Assembly: GCF_002198095.1 (NCBI RefSeq)
Contig: NZ_NHMK01000009.1
Location: forward strand, 124,001 to 188,000
Length of the DNA: 64,000 nt
Direction: 5' to 3'
Origin: Deinococcus indicus
Lineage (GTDB): Bacteria; Deinococcota; Deinococci; Deinococcales; Deinococcaceae
The notes beneath the pieces were generated by a model, which ran no database searches, was not told the DNA's origin, and saw nothing but the letters and a program-made list of their open reading frames with translations. A program made the translations under genes and the position numbers. Within the stretch, counting starts at the first letter, position 1. Every line of letters begins with the position of its first letter. Positions 1-13,717 of the stretch are shown piece after piece.

Positions 1-617
1 CCGTGCAGTACCGGCAGGTGTGCGCGAAGGACGGCACCTGCTCCACCCTGACGACCGTCCAGGCCCTGTGCGCCGTCGCCACCGAGGCCCGCCGCGGCGG
101 GCGGCACGTCGTGAACCTCAGCGTGGGCGGCCCGAACCCCACGCGCGGCCTGGAACTCGCCCTGCGCGAGATCGCCGCGCTGGGCGTACCGACCGCCGCC
201 AGTTACGGCAACCGCGACGACTGCGCCCGGCTGATTGCCGGGGACCGCTGCAACCACTACCCCGCCGACTGGACCCGCACCTTCGAATTCGGCCCGGCCG
301 TCAATCTGGCGTCCCGCAGCCTGCGGCCCACCATGCTGCTCAGCGTCGCCGGATGGGACATCGCCGGCGGGCAACTGGCCACCTACAACCGGGGCGTGGG
401 AAACCCCGGCCTCCTGAGCGAGGCACCCAGCGTGCAGGCCCCCGGCGAATTCTGGCTGGGCGGGTACCCCTACTTCGGGACCAGTTTCGCCGCGCCGGTC
501 GTGAGCGGCGTCCTGGCCAACTGGATGAGCTGCCAGCCCGGCGTGCCCCTGCTGCCCCTGATCACCACGCCCGGCCAGCCCCCCCTCGCGCCGAACGTCG
601 TGAACGCCTGCCCCTGA
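1..617 (+). CDS. S8 (subtilisin-like) serine protease, C-terminal part, cut by window edge
   Basis: About 204 residues of the C-terminal half are visible; the reading frame is open to the left edge, so the true start lies outside. The stretch NLSVGG is the usual S8 core strand, and GTSFAAPVVSGVLA carries the catalytic serine in its standard setting. The Asp and His motifs must lie upstream. Paired cysteines and the block GDRCNHYPADW also occur, slightly changed, in the protease at 3156-5066, so the two are paralogues flanking one regulator. Probably exported. Family call is firm; substrate is unknown. Confidence 0.85.
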   Translation, partial: VQYRQVCAKDGTCSTLTTVQALCAVATEARRGGRHVVNLSVGGPNPTRGLELALREIAALGVPTAASYGNRDDCARLIAGDRCNHYPADWTRTFEFGPAVNLASRSLRPTMLLSVAGWDIAGGQLATYNRGVGNPGLLSEAPSVQAPGEFWLGGYPYFGTSFAAPVVSGVLANWMSCQPGVPLLPLITTPGQPPLAPNVVNACP

Positions 618-634
618 ACCCAGTCGCGCCCTCC

Positions 635-667
635 TGTGACCACCCGGCCTGACAGCGGGTGGTCACA
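635..667. terminator. 12-bp perfect hairpin between protease and regulator gene
   Basis: TGTGACCACCCG (635-646) is the exact reverse complement of 656-667. No clear T-run follows, so it may be a weak terminator or a boundary hairpin. It sits directly before the -35 box of the next gene. Confidence 0.6.
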
Positions 668-672
668 TCCAC

Positions 673-703
673 TTGACCCCCCCACCGGGTGTGTCGCTAC
701 AAT
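673..703 (+). promoter_or_regulatory. Leaderless promoter of the BTAD/STAND regulator
   Basis: TTGACC (673-678) and TACAAT (698-703) are spaced 19 bases apart, and ATG follows 5 bases after the -10 box. This places transcription start at or next to the initiation codon, so the mRNA is probably leaderless. It argues for ATG 709 over the TTG in the same frame at 673. Confidence 0.6.
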
Positions 704-708
704 GCTCT

Positions 709-3078
709 ATGAAACTTCTCACATTCGGCGGAGTGTCAGTCGAGGGCGCCACCTTCCGCCGCGAGAAGCCCCTGCTGCTGCTCGCCTACCTGTGCCTGGA
801 AGGCCCACAACCCCGCCGCCGCCTCGCCAGCCTGTTCTGGCCCGACGCCGCCAACCCCATGAACTCCCTGGCGCAGAACCTCATCCGCCTGCGCCCCCTG
901 ACCGGCGCCGTCCTCGAACACGGCAGCCGCGTCGAGGCCCTGCTCCCCAGCGACACCCAGGCCTTCCGCGACCACTGCCGCGCCGCCCGCCCCGCCGACG
1001 CCCTGACCCTGTACACCGGCGCGTTCCTCGAGGGCCTCACCCTCGACCTGAACCCCGACCTCGAGGAATGGCTGCTCGACACCCGCGAAACCCTCGCCCG
1101 CGAAGCCCGCGCCGCCCACCTGAGCCTCGCCGGACACCACCACGCCCGCGCCGAACACACCCCCGCCCACGCGCACGCCGAACGCGCCTACCACACCCCC
1201 GGCGCACCCCCCTGCGACCCCGCAGACCTCCACCACCTCTGGCAGATCCTCGGCCCCACCGACCACCCCCTGACCCTCACCCTGCGCCGCGACGCCCGCG
1301 ACCTCGGCCTCACCCTGCCCGCCCCCACGCCCGCCCTGCCCACCACCCCCCTGATCGGCCGCGCCGCCGAACTCGCCGCCCTGAGCGCCCTGCCACCCGG
1401 ACAGATCGCCTGGATCAGCGGCCCCCCCGGCATCGGCAAGACCACCCTGCTCTCCGCCCTCGCCGGGCACGGCTGGCAGGTCTTGCCCGCCCGCAGCGGC
1501 CTGCCCCTCGCCACCCTCGAACCCCTCAGCCCCCACCCGCCCTGCAGCGCCGCCGACGCCCTGAACCTCCTGCGCGACACCCGCCTCAAACTCGCCCTGG
1601 ACGACTGGGAGGACATGGATGACACCACGCGCGCCACCCTCACCCTCGCCGCCCGCCAGCACCCCGGCGCGACCATCGCCATCACCGCCCGCCAACCTCC
1701 CGCCCTGCCCACCCACCACCACATCCCCCTGCACTCCCTGACCGAACACGACCTGCACGCCCACCCCGGTGCGCACGCCGCCACCGGCGGCCACCCCACC
1801 CTGCTCGCCGCGTACCTGAACGGCACCCCCCCCGACCGCACCCTCGACGCGCACCTGACCCTCCTCGGCCCCGACCACCGCCGTCTGTTCCTCGCCCTGG
1901 CCGCGCAGGACACCCCCAACCTGGCCGCCACCCGCGCCGCCCTGAACCTCAGCGCCGCCACCCTCGCAAGTACCCTGGACACCCTCACCCGCGAAGGCCT
2001 CACCACCCCAGGCGGCAGCATCCGCGCCAGCACCCCCGCCCGGCAACTCCTCGACGCGCATCCCCTCGACACCGCCCTGACCCACCTGCACCTCGCCCGG
2101 CACCACCCCCACGACACCGCCTGGCCCCACTGGCTCGCCGCCCGCGACCTCTGGGAACTGGCAGACACACCGAAATGCGCCGCCGCCGCCCACTGGCACG
2201 CCGACCAGGAAATGAAACGCGGCTACCCCGCCAGAGCCGCGAAGACCCTGGAAGTCGCACCACAGACCGACGAAGTGAAACTGCTACGGGGATGGGCTGA
2301 ACTCCGCACCGGGAACGCCACCGCCGCCCAGCGCATCGTGGACGACACACACCGCACCCCGCCCCACCGCCCCCGACCCTGGCAGACCCTGGCCGCCGCC
2401 TGCGCCCTGAAACTCGGCCACCTGAATGTCCTGCGCGACCTCCTCGACACCCTCGACCGCACCGGCAGCCCACCAGACGCCCGGACCACGCACCTGCGCG
2501 GCATGCTCGCCCTGCGCGAAGGCTGTGACCCCGAAGCCATGACTCTCTTCCGGCAGGCCAGTCTCCGTTTCCGCAGTGAGGGCCTGCCCGGCGACGCCGT
2601 CATCGCAGAATCCCTGGTCGCGATGCTGAACGTCCGACTCGGCCACGACGCCCACGACGCCTTCCGGAACGTCCTGAACGACTCACGGCCCTACCCACGC
2701 GAACGCGTTCACGTCCTCACCAACTACGTGTACTCCCTGACCGCCACGCACGCCCCCGACACCGACGTGAACGCCGCCTACGAAGAAACCGTCACCCTGG
2801 CCGCACAGACCAACGACCTCGAAGGAGGCGCCGCCGCCTGGAATACCTGGGGCGTCCACGCCCACCTCGCCCGCGACTACGAACAGGCTGCCCACCGCTA
2901 CCGCCGCGCCCTGCACCTCGTCGAAGGCACCGGCAACCTCAGACTCCACGGCCTCATCCAGAGCAACCTCAGCGAACTCATGGACGACCACGCCCAGCTC
3001 GCCGCGACGCTGGACCTCCTGAGCGGCGCAGGTCACGACACCCTCAGCCAGACCATCCAGAACAACATCCTCCGCTGA
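709..3078 (+). CDS. BTAD/SARP-like transcriptional regulator with STAND-type ATPase and TPR tail
   Basis: A 789-residue protein in three parts. Residues 1 to about 150 resemble the winged-helix plus BTAD module of SARP-type activators (MKLLTFGGVSVEG start, then helical repeats). A P-loop NTPase follows, with GPPGIGKTTL from about residue 238 and a Walker B-like LALDD ending at about 299. From about residue 500 the protein is helical and TPR-like. Such proteins usually act as signal-responsive transcription activators. Its position between two S8 protease genes suggests that it controls them or is controlled by them; this is inference from synteny. The start was chosen from the leaderless promoter just upstream. 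Confidence 0.75.
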   Translation: MKLLTFGGVSVEGATFRREKPLLLLAYLCLEGPQPRRRLASLFWPDAANPMNSLAQNLIRLRPLTGAVLEHGSRVEALLPSDTQAFRDHCRAARPADALTLYTGAFLEGLTLDLNPDLEEWLLDTRETLAREARAAHLSLAGHHHARAEHTPAHAHAERAYHTPGAPPCDPADLHHLWQILGPTDHPLTLTLRRDARDLGLTLPAPTPALPTTPLIGRAAELAALSALPPGQIAWISGPPGIGKTTLLSALAGHGWQVLPARSGLPLATLEPLSPHPPCSAADALNLLRDTRLKLALDDWEDMDDTTRATLTLAARQHPGATIAITARQPPALPTHHHIPLHSLTEHDLHAHPGAHAATGGHPTLLAAYLNGTPPDRTLDAHLTLLGPDHRRLFLALAAQDTPNLAATRAALNLSAATLASTLDTLTREGLTTPGGSIRASTPARQLLDAHPLDTALTHLHLARHHPHDTAWPHWLAARDLWELADTPKCAAAAHWHADQEMKRGYPARAAKTLEVAPQTDEVKLLRGWAELRTGNATAAQRIVDDTHRTPPHRPRPWQTLAAACALKLGHLNVLRDLLDTLDRTGSPPDARTTHLRGMLALREGCDPEAMTLFRQASLRFRSEGLPGDAVIAESLVAMLNVRLGHDAHDAFRNVLNDSRPYPRERVHVLTNYVYSLTATHAPDTDVNAAYEETVTLAAQTNDLEGGAAAWNTWGVHAHLARDYEQAAHRYRRALHLVEGTGNLRLHGLIQSNLSELMDDHAQLAATLDLLSGAGHDTLSQTIQNNILR

Positions 3079-3155
3079 ACCGGACCGCCCCCCGACCGGA
3101 CAGGAGTCACGGCCCGGTCACGCCCCACATGGTGCACTGCCTCCCGGAGGGAACC

Positions 3156-5066
3156 ATGAATAAGAGACGGAATCTGGGCTTCATTCCACACCTGTGTGCG
3201 AGCCTGACCCTGCTGACCAGCCACGCGGCTGCGCAACAGGGCAGCCGTATACCAGTTGCCCTGCGAGGCGAATTCCTGGCCGTAGATAGAGCCGGTGACG
3301 CCGTACCTAATATCAGGGTCGGAGGACGGGAGGCACCCTGCAAACCGATCGGGTGCCCCATTCCGAGTGACGCCGCGCTGGGACGACAGCCCCTGTCGTT
3401 TCCTGGTGCCGTGAACGTGACAGTGGCTGGAAAGCCCGCTCCGACAGAGATCAACGTGGCACCGGACTTCTCGAAGTTGCTGACCACACAGAAGCAGCAG
3501 CGGCAGCAGGTGAACGTGCAGGCGGATGCTGCTGGCATCATTGCGACGACGCCCGGAACTTTCAAACCTCCCATCAATGTCATAGAACTGAACAATTTCC
3601 TGACCGAAAAGCTGGGAAGGCCCTTCAAGCTGGAAAGTCGCCTGACTCCCCAGCAATTGCAGGAGATAAGGAACTTCCCCACCAGTCCCCAGAGCCTGAG
3701 CCCTCGCCTGACCGCGCAGGAACTGGAGCGGTTGCAGGAGTTCCTTGCTGCCAGATCAGACTTTCGCGGTTTCACGGGCTTTGATCTGTCCCGGCCACCG
3801 TTTCAGGCCCTGAATCCTTTTCAGATCAACCAACTGGACCTCCGGTTCGCTCCCGGCACACAGAACAACAAAGCCATAGAAGATCTTCTGGACAAGTCCC
3901 TGCGCCTCACGGGCCAGAGTTCGTTCACCGGTGTTGCTCGGGAGAAGCTCAAAGCCCAATTGCTGAACGGCACGGTGCCTACTATGACGTACACCCTGAA
4001 TCCCGAACTGCTGCAGCGGTTGCAGGGGTCCACCCCACCGGACGCCTGCACGCAGGTCCAGGAAATTGAGGTGGCTGACCGGGCAAGTCAGGTTGCTTAC
4101 CTCACCGCAGTGGACAACTACGGCGTCAATCTTCGCCTCGACCCGACAGCAGAACCGGTCGGCGGGCAGGTGACGGCAGTTGGAAGGATTCAGACGATGA
4201 CTCCGGCCGCCAGGAGCAGCAATTGGTCGATACTGTCGCGCCGCAATTACGGTGTTGCCGCGCAGCCGAGACCTCAAGTAATGCAAGACAATCTCAGTGT
4301 TTACTTGCTGGATTCCCTGGCTGCTGATGAAAAAAATGATTACTTCCGGCGGACAGTGAATCTGGCATCGGGTGTCCGCGTAGAGTTCAGCGGACATGGC
4401 ATTCATCTCAAGGAGATCATCATGGCCATCGCCAATGTCCCCGAAAGGGCATTCCGGATCTTGCCGGTCTGCGACGGGTCGGGGTGCAGCACGGCGAAGG
4501 TCATCATGGGGGTCTGTCAGGCCGCCGCCGAGAAGATTAGCTCGCCGGACAGGCGGGTGCTGGTGAACATGAGTTTCAGTACGCCACTGCCCGGCCAGTT
4601 GCTGCAGGGAGTCATGGAGTTCGCCGCGAGTAAGGGCGTTGTTTTCCTGGCAGCTCACGGAAACGCGCCTGACATGACCGAATCAGCCGAGATAGCTGGA
4701 GCAAGCCCGTTCTCATGCGCGAATCACGTGAAGGGTGACCGTTGCCATCACTTCCCAGGGGACTGGGCATACTCCAGTCGGGGTGCAGGTGCAATGCAGG
4801 GGGTCTACAGTGTATCTGCTGCGTCTTGCACTGCGAATGTCTGGAGTAAGTCGAGCTATACGCGCGCCGACCTGCCTGCTGATCGCGTCCAGAGTTTGCC
4901 GCCCAGCGTCTACTTCCCGGGGTCATGGCCGTTCATGGTCAAACTGAACGGACAGGAGAAGTACGCGGACTACAACGGCACCTCGTTCGCGACGGCCGTC
5001 GCCACGGCCATCATGATTCGCAACGGTGACCTGAAGGCCCACGCGCGCCTGAAGGGGAGGTGTTGA
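3156..5066 (+). CDS. Exported S8 family serine protease with divergent active-site motifs
   Basis: The start ATG 3156 follows a GGAGG ribosome site (3146-3150). A basic N-terminus and hydrophobic stretch ending in SHAAAQ form a signal peptide. A long N-terminal region (about 30-370) matches no family I recognise. The protease domain follows: VYLLDSL carries the likely catalytic Asp386, SGHGIHL carries His414, AAHGN fits the oxyanion-hole motif, and GTSFATAVA carries Ser610. The Asp and His motifs differ from the canonical DTG and HGT forms. G+C is visibly lower than in neighbouring genes and codon use is more mixed, which may indicate transfer or relaxed selection. It is paralogous to the truncated protease at the window's left edge. 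Confidence 0.82.
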   Translation: MNKRRNLGFIPHLCASLTLLTSHAAAQQGSRIPVALRGEFLAVDRAGDAVPNIRVGGREAPCKPIGCPIPSDAALGRQPLSFPGAVNVTVAGKPAPTEINVAPDFSKLLTTQKQQRQQVNVQADAAGIIATTPGTFKPPINVIELNNFLTEKLGRPFKLESRLTPQQLQEIRNFPTSPQSLSPRLTAQELERLQEFLAARSDFRGFTGFDLSRPPFQALNPFQINQLDLRFAPGTQNNKAIEDLLDKSLRLTGQSSFTGVAREKLKAQLLNGTVPTMTYTLNPELLQRLQGSTPPDACTQVQEIEVADRASQVAYLTAVDNYGVNLRLDPTAEPVGGQVTAVGRIQTMTPAARSSNWSILSRRNYGVAAQPRPQVMQDNLSVYLLDSLAADEKNDYFRRTVNLASGVRVEFSGHGIHLKEIIMAIANVPERAFRILPVCDGSGCSTAKVIMGVCQAAAEKISSPDRRVLVNMSFSTPLPGQLLQGVMEFAASKGVVFLAAHGNAPDMTESAEIAGASPFSCANHVKGDRCHHFPGDWAYSSRGAGAMQGVYSVSAASCTANVWSKSSYTRADLPADRVQSLPPSVYFPGSWPFMVKLNGQEKYADYNGTSFATAVATAIMIRNGDLKAHARLKGRC

Positions 5067-5076
5067 AAGAACGCAG

Positions 5077-5109
5077 GAGTGGCCGGACTTGGTACGGGTC
5101 CGGCCACTC
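5077..5109. terminator. Bidirectional terminator between S8 protease and gyrB
   Basis: GAGTGGCCGGAC (5077-5088) pairs perfectly with 5098-5109, a 12-bp stem with a 9-base loop, between convergent genes. T-rich sequence lies on the minus-strand side (TTCTTTC). Confidence 0.75.
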
Positions 5110-5123
5110 TCAGGGGTGAATGG

Positions 5124-9595
<4,472 letters not shown>

Positions 9596-9659
9596 CAGAG
9601 CGGACAGGGGAGGGGAGGCGGGGACGCCCGCCCACGCCCCGCCGCGATACGCTGCGGAC

Positions 9660-10142
9660 ATGGAGCTGATCCGCCTCATTCATAACGTCCGGTTCGACAC
9701 GCCGCTGGGCATTCTGCTCTCGACCCCGCTGACCGTCGCGTGCCTGATCCTGACCGTCTGGAGTCTCGTTCCGGCCATCCGGGGGCGGGTAGACAATCCC
9801 TTCCTGATCTGGGTGCGCCTGACCTGGGTGACGCTGCTGCTGCCGGGCGTGACCGGCATCCTCCTGGCCCTGGGCGGCCAGAAGGTCGCCAGTGCCACCG
9901 ACGCCGGTGGCGGCGTCACGCGCTACGGCTTCCCGCCCGACCCCAGCCGCAACGGCGAACACTGGATGTACGTGGCGTTCGTGCTGCTCAGCATGTACAT
10001 CATCGAGATGCTCAGCCGGGGTCGCTGGGTCGATCCGCGCGTGGGCCTGCGGCTGCTGCCGCTCGTGGCGTTCTTCATGTACGGCTGCGCGTTCATGATC
10101 GGGCGGGTCGCGGTGTTCCCCGGCAGCACCCCCGGCACCTGA
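9660..10142 (+). CDS. Small four-helix membrane protein of unknown function
   Basis: A 160-residue protein with about four hydrophobic segments (near 16-38, 50-70, 100-118 and 128-150). I recognise no family. A TACGCT -10 box (9648-9653) lies six bases before the ATG, indicating a leaderless transcript and fixing the start. It has the same orientation as its neighbours but its own promoter. Confidence 0.7.
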   Translation: MELIRLIHNVRFDTPLGILLSTPLTVACLILTVWSLVPAIRGRVDNPFLIWVRLTWVTLLLPGVTGILLALGGQKVASATDAGGGVTRYGFPPDPSRNGEHWMYVAFVLLSMYIIEMLSRGRWVDPRVGLRLLPLVAFFMYGCAFMIGRVAVFPGSTPGT

Positions 10143-10214
10143 CGCACCCGGCATGAACGTCGCGTCAGGCGCGCTTCATCCTGAGCCGACACAACTGTGG
10201 TCAGGTGGGACGTC

Positions 10215-11549
10215 ATGCGCCGAACCTCCCTGCTGCTCCTGCTTCTCCTCGGCCTGACTGGCCCGGCCGGCCCCGCGCTGGCCGCCAGTGCCCCGCGCAC
10301 CGTCACGGTCCGCGCCGGGGACACGCTGTACCGCATCGCCACCCGCACCGGCACCAGCGTGGCCGCCCTGCGCGCCGCGAACGGCCTGAAGGGCGACGTG
10401 ATCCGCGCCGGGCAGGTGCTTCGCCTCAGCGCAGGCGCTTCCGCTCCTGCCCCTGCCACCACGGCGGCGGCCACCGCCCGGCGGCACACCGTGAAGCAGG
10501 GCGACACCCTGAGCCTGATCGCGCGCCGCTACGGCGTGAGCGTCGCCGCCCTGAAAGCCGGGAACAGCCTGACCAGCAGCGTCATCCGCACCGGCCAGAC
10601 CCTGAAGATCCCGGCCCGAACCACCCGCCCCGCCCCGGCCCCCACCACCGAGGTCCGGGTCGTGTACCGCTACGTCCGCATGACCGCCGGGGACACACCC
10701 ACCCGTTTCGCCGCCCGTTACCGCCTGAGCGTGGACCACCTGCGCCGCCTGAACGGCCTGAACACCGCCCGCCTGATCGTGCCGGGCCGGAAACTGCTCG
10801 TCCCCAGCCGCGTCCCGGTCCCGATCCCCCCCCGCCCGGTCCGCCCGGCCGTCAGCTTCAAACGCCTGACCCCGCTGAGCGTCCCGGTCCGGATCGCGAA
10901 CGTGGACCTGCGGCACCGCGACACGCTGATCGCGCCGGTCCTGGCCAGCCCGCGCGCCGCGTTCGGCAGCGGCGCCCGCGTCAGCCAGCTGGCCCGGAAC
11001 AGCGGCGCGAAAGTCGTCATCAACGGCTCGTACTTCCACCCGCAGACGTACGCCCCGGCCGGGGACATCGTCATGCAGGGCCGCATGCTCACCTGGGGCC
11101 GCATTCCCATGGCGCTGGCCATCACCCCCGACAACCGCGCCACCATCCGCGCCAGTACCACCCCGCTGCTCCAGCGGCCCCTGGACACCACCTGGGCCGG
11201 CATGGAAACCGTCATCGCGACCGGCCCCCGCATCCTGAGCGGCGGCCAGCTGATCACCCGCTACAACGCCGCGTTCCGCGACCCGGCCCTGTTCGGCCGC
11301 GCCGCCCGCAGCGCCATCGGCCTGATCAGCAACCGCGACCTCGTGCTCGTCAGCACCCACATGAAACTCACGACCACCGAGATGGGCCGCGTCATGGCCC
11401 GCCTGGGCATCCGCGACGCCCTGCTGCTCGACGGCGGCAGCTCCACCGGCATCGCCTGGAACGGACAGGCGGCGCTCGACAGCGTCCGCAAGGTCAGCTA
11501 CGGCATCGGCGTGTTCACGGACTACACCGGCCGCCGCTACGCCCGCTGA
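10215..11549 (+). CDS. LysM-repeat exported phosphodiester glycosidase (NAGPA domain)
   Basis: A 444-residue protein. A leucine-rich signal peptide (about 1-23) is followed by three LysM peptidoglycan-binding repeats with motifs VRAGDTLYRIA, VKQGDTLSLIA and the weaker MTAGDTPTRFA. The C-terminal half is a phosphodiester glycosidase domain with VVINGSYFHP and LLDGGSSTGIAWNG. Members of this family cleave glycosyl phosphodiesters and often act on the cell envelope. GGTGGGA upstream serves as ribosome site, so ATG 10215 is preferred over the GTG at 10197. A paralogous domain occurs at 43907-45877. Confidence 0.82.
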   Translation: MRRTSLLLLLLLGLTGPAGPALAASAPRTVTVRAGDTLYRIATRTGTSVAALRAANGLKGDVIRAGQVLRLSAGASAPAPATTAAATARRHTVKQGDTLSLIARRYGVSVAALKAGNSLTSSVIRTGQTLKIPARTTRPAPAPTTEVRVVYRYVRMTAGDTPTRFAARYRLSVDHLRRLNGLNTARLIVPGRKLLVPSRVPVPIPPRPVRPAVSFKRLTPLSVPVRIANVDLRHRDTLIAPVLASPRAAFGSGARVSQLARNSGAKVVINGSYFHPQTYAPAGDIVMQGRMLTWGRIPMALAITPDNRATIRASTTPLLQRPLDTTWAGMETVIATGPRILSGGQLITRYNAAFRDPALFGRAARSAIGLISNRDLVLVSTHMKLTTTEMGRVMARLGIRDALLLDGGSSTGIAWNGQAALDSVRKVSYGIGVFTDYTGRRYAR

Positions 11550-11609
11550 CACAGCGGCAGATACGCTGCGGGTCGCGTCCACCCGCATGACCCGGTTGGA
11601 GTCCGCATC

Positions 11610-11768
11610 ATCAGGCCTCCGATTGAATGGGCTGCAGAGCCCGCTGGTCCGAGCGAAGCGACTCGGAGAGCTGCCCCCGCAGAGTGGGAGCAACACGCCC
11701 CTCCGGACGTGGAGCCGGCAGGGGCGGTGAAGTTCCGGATTGCCAGCGAAACAAACGGCAGTCCGTAT
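11610..11768 (+). repeat. Inverted-repeat element, copy A (159 bp)
   Basis: Same family as 26449-26572, 54109-54268 and 56827-56986. The left end ATCAGGCCTCCG is degenerate; the right end is GCAGTCCGTAT. The core contains GACGTGGAGCCGGCAGGGGC. It lies between the convergent genes at 10215-11549 and 11789-12175. Just upstream, 11596-11609 reads as an isolated inverted left end. Confidence 0.8.
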
Positions 11769-11788
11769 GAGCCAGTTGCCGGCCGTGT

Positions 11789-12175
11789 TCAGCGCAGGAT
11801 GGCGTGGCGCAGTTCAGGCCAGCTCGCGTACATGAACATCTGCACGGGCAGATCGTCACTCACCAGTGCGTACCCGGCGCTCGCTGCCGCCGCGTCCGAG
11901 ACGTAGAGTCGCTGCACACGGTTGCCTGCGTAGGACACGGCGACCAGCGTCCATCCGTCGGCTTCCAGCGACGCGCACACCTGCTCGTGCGTGCCGGGCA
12001 CCTCCACCCGGCCGGTCAGGGTGGTTCCACCCGCGAGGATGGCCCCGGATGTGGTCAGGGACGCCAGCCCCTGCGCGGGCGCGCCACACCCGGCGAACAG
12101 GGCCGCGCCGATCAGCAGCGGCCGCAGGCGGCGCACAGACGTCGGGAGGGGAAGGATAGAGATCAGGGTCCACAT
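11789..12175 (-). CDS. Small lipoprotein of unknown function
   Basis: A 128-residue protein. The N-terminus has a basic and hydrophobic segment ending in LFAGC, a lipobox, so it should be lipidated and held at the membrane. ATG 12175 has an AGGAGG ribosome site a few bases upstream, which decides the start against longer frames. The rest has beta-rich character and no family I recognise. It converges with the LysM gene across repeat copy A. Confidence 0.7.
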   Translation of the reverse strand: MWTLISILPLPTSVRRLRPLLIGAALFAGCGAPAQGLASLTTSGAILAGGTTLTGRVEVPGTHEQVCASLEADGWTLVAVSYAGNRVQRLYVSDAAAASAGYALVSDDLPVQMFMYASWPELRHAILR

Positions 12176-12385
12176 GAGGTTCCTCCTGCCCGCCCACTGG
12201 AGAGGATTCCGGGCGGCCTGCGCGGCTGCCGGGTGGGGCGGGTGCCATAACCCTGCGCCGCCCCCCGTGACCGCAGCGTGCCCGTGCCGTGACCGCCCGG
12301 CGTCCTGTACGCTGCTGGCCGCACGCCGTATCCGGCGGGGGCCGGACCGGGGCTGTCCTGCGGACGGACGCTGTAGCATGCGCGG

Positions 12386-12430
12386 ATGTTGACCGCACCC
12401 TTCCTGACGGCCGCGCCGGTGCGCGCATGA
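12386..12430 (+). CDS. 14-codon leaderless mini-ORF coupled to rbfA
   Basis: ATG 12386 sits six bases after a TAGCAT -10 box (12374-12379) and encodes [14 protein letters not shown]. Its TGA overlaps the rbfA ATG as ATGA (12427-12430). No Shine-Dalgarno is needed at a leaderless start. Termination at the overlap could deliver ribosomes to rbfA by coupling. The peptide itself has no evident function. Confidence 0.5.
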   Translation: MLTAPFLTAAPVRA

Positions 12431-12714
12431 AACCCGAACAGCTCCAGTCGCAGCTGACCCGCGTGCTCAGCGAGGCCATCTCGGGCCTGCGGGACCCGCG
12501 CGTGCCCATGATCGTGACCGTCGAGCGCATCAGCCTCACGAGCGACTACGGCATCGCGCGGGTGTACGTGAGCGCCATGACCGGCGACATGGACGAACTG
12601 CTCGAAGCGCTGCGGGGCGCACGCGGGCACCTTCAGCGGCAGGTGGCCGAACAGGTGAAGCTGCGCCGCACGCCCACCCTGGAATTCCACGCCGCGTCCG
12701 ACGCGGTCCTGTGA
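12427..12714 (+). CDS. rbfA: Ribosome-binding factor A
   Basis: A 95-residue RbfA with a compact KH-like fold. It assists maturation of the 30S subunit at the 5' end of 16S rRNA. Recognisable parts are the amphipathic start [18 protein letters not shown], the DPRV motif, [18 protein letters not shown] and the closing LRRTPTLEF. It is slightly shorter than typical RbfA (about 110-130) because of a short C-terminus. ATGA overlap with the mini-ORF upstream and GTGA overlap with the thioesterase downstream indicate a tightly coupled operon. Confidence 0.88.
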   Translation: MKPEQLQSQLTRVLSEAISGLRDPRVPMIVTVERISLTSDYGIARVYVSAMTGDMDELLEALRGARGHLQRQVAEQVKLRRTPTLEFHAASDAVL

Positions 12715-13115
12715 CGCCGGCCGTGACGGTCATCCGGGTCCGTTACGCCGAGACGGACGCCATGGGGGTCGTTCACCACGCCACGTACCCGGTGTGGTTC
12801 GAGGTGGCCCGCACGGACCTGATGAACGCCCTGGGCCTGCCGTACCGGGAGGTCGAGGCGCGTGGTTACTACCTGATGCTGGCCGGCCTGAACGTCGAGT
12901 ACCGCCGCGCCGCCCGTTACGATGACACCCTGCATGTCCTGACGCGCGTGACGTCCGTACGCTCGCGCACCCTGACCTTCACGTACGAGGTCCGGCGCGG
13001 CGACGAACTGCTCGCCACGGGCGAGACGCGCCACATCGCCACCGATCACGGCTATCGCCCGGCGCGCCTGCCGGACGACGTGCTCGCCGCGCTGTCCTCA
13101 CCCGGACCCTCCTGA
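12711..13115 (+). CDS. Hotdog-fold acyl-CoA thioesterase (YbgC/4HBT type)
   Basis: A 134-residue hotdog protein. [20 protein letters not shown] is the family signature, with the catalytic Asp in ETDAMG. It hydrolyses acyl-CoA thioesters, but the specificity cannot be read from sequence. GTG start overlaps the rbfA stop (GTGA), so it is probably translated by coupling within the same mRNA. Confidence 0.85.
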   Translation: MTPAVTVIRVRYAETDAMGVVHHATYPVWFEVARTDLMNALGLPYREVEARGYYLMLAGLNVEYRRAARYDDTLHVLTRVTSVRSRTLTFTYEVRRGDELLATGETRHIATDHGYRPARLPDDVLAALSSPGPS

Positions 13116-13144
13116 CCCGGCCGGCGCGCTAGACTGCCCGTCAC

Positions 13145-13621
<477 letters not shown>

Positions 13622-13682
13622 CGGCCAGCCCGCGCCGCCCTCAGGGAATCCTGACCGGACCTTAAGGAACGTGGGGTAATTC

Positions 13683-13710
13683 ACACTGCCTGGACCGGGC
13701 AGTGTACGCT
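13683..13710 (+). promoter_or_regulatory. Inverted repeat overlapping a leaderless -10 box
   Basis: ACACTGCC (13683-13690) and GGCAGTGT (13698-13705) form an 8-bp inverted repeat with a 7-base spacer. Its last base begins the TACGCT -10 box (13705-13710), seven bases before ATG 13718. It is suitable for a repressor that blocks the promoter. Confidence 0.45.
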
Positions 13711-13717
13711 GGCCCCC

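Noticed and set aside
736..2199. Long open frame on the minus strand over the regulator gene
   Set aside because: Glycine- and valine-rich product with no family signal; it is the usual antisense shadow of a very GC-rich gene whose plus-strand frame has clear domains.
10205..11590. 461-codon plus-strand frame overlapping the LysM gene
   Set aside because: Arg-Pro-His-rich, no ribosome site and no domain; out-of-frame shadow.
11596..11770. Possible transposase or gene inside repeat copies
   Set aside because: All copies are 160 bp or less, with no conserved open frame among them.
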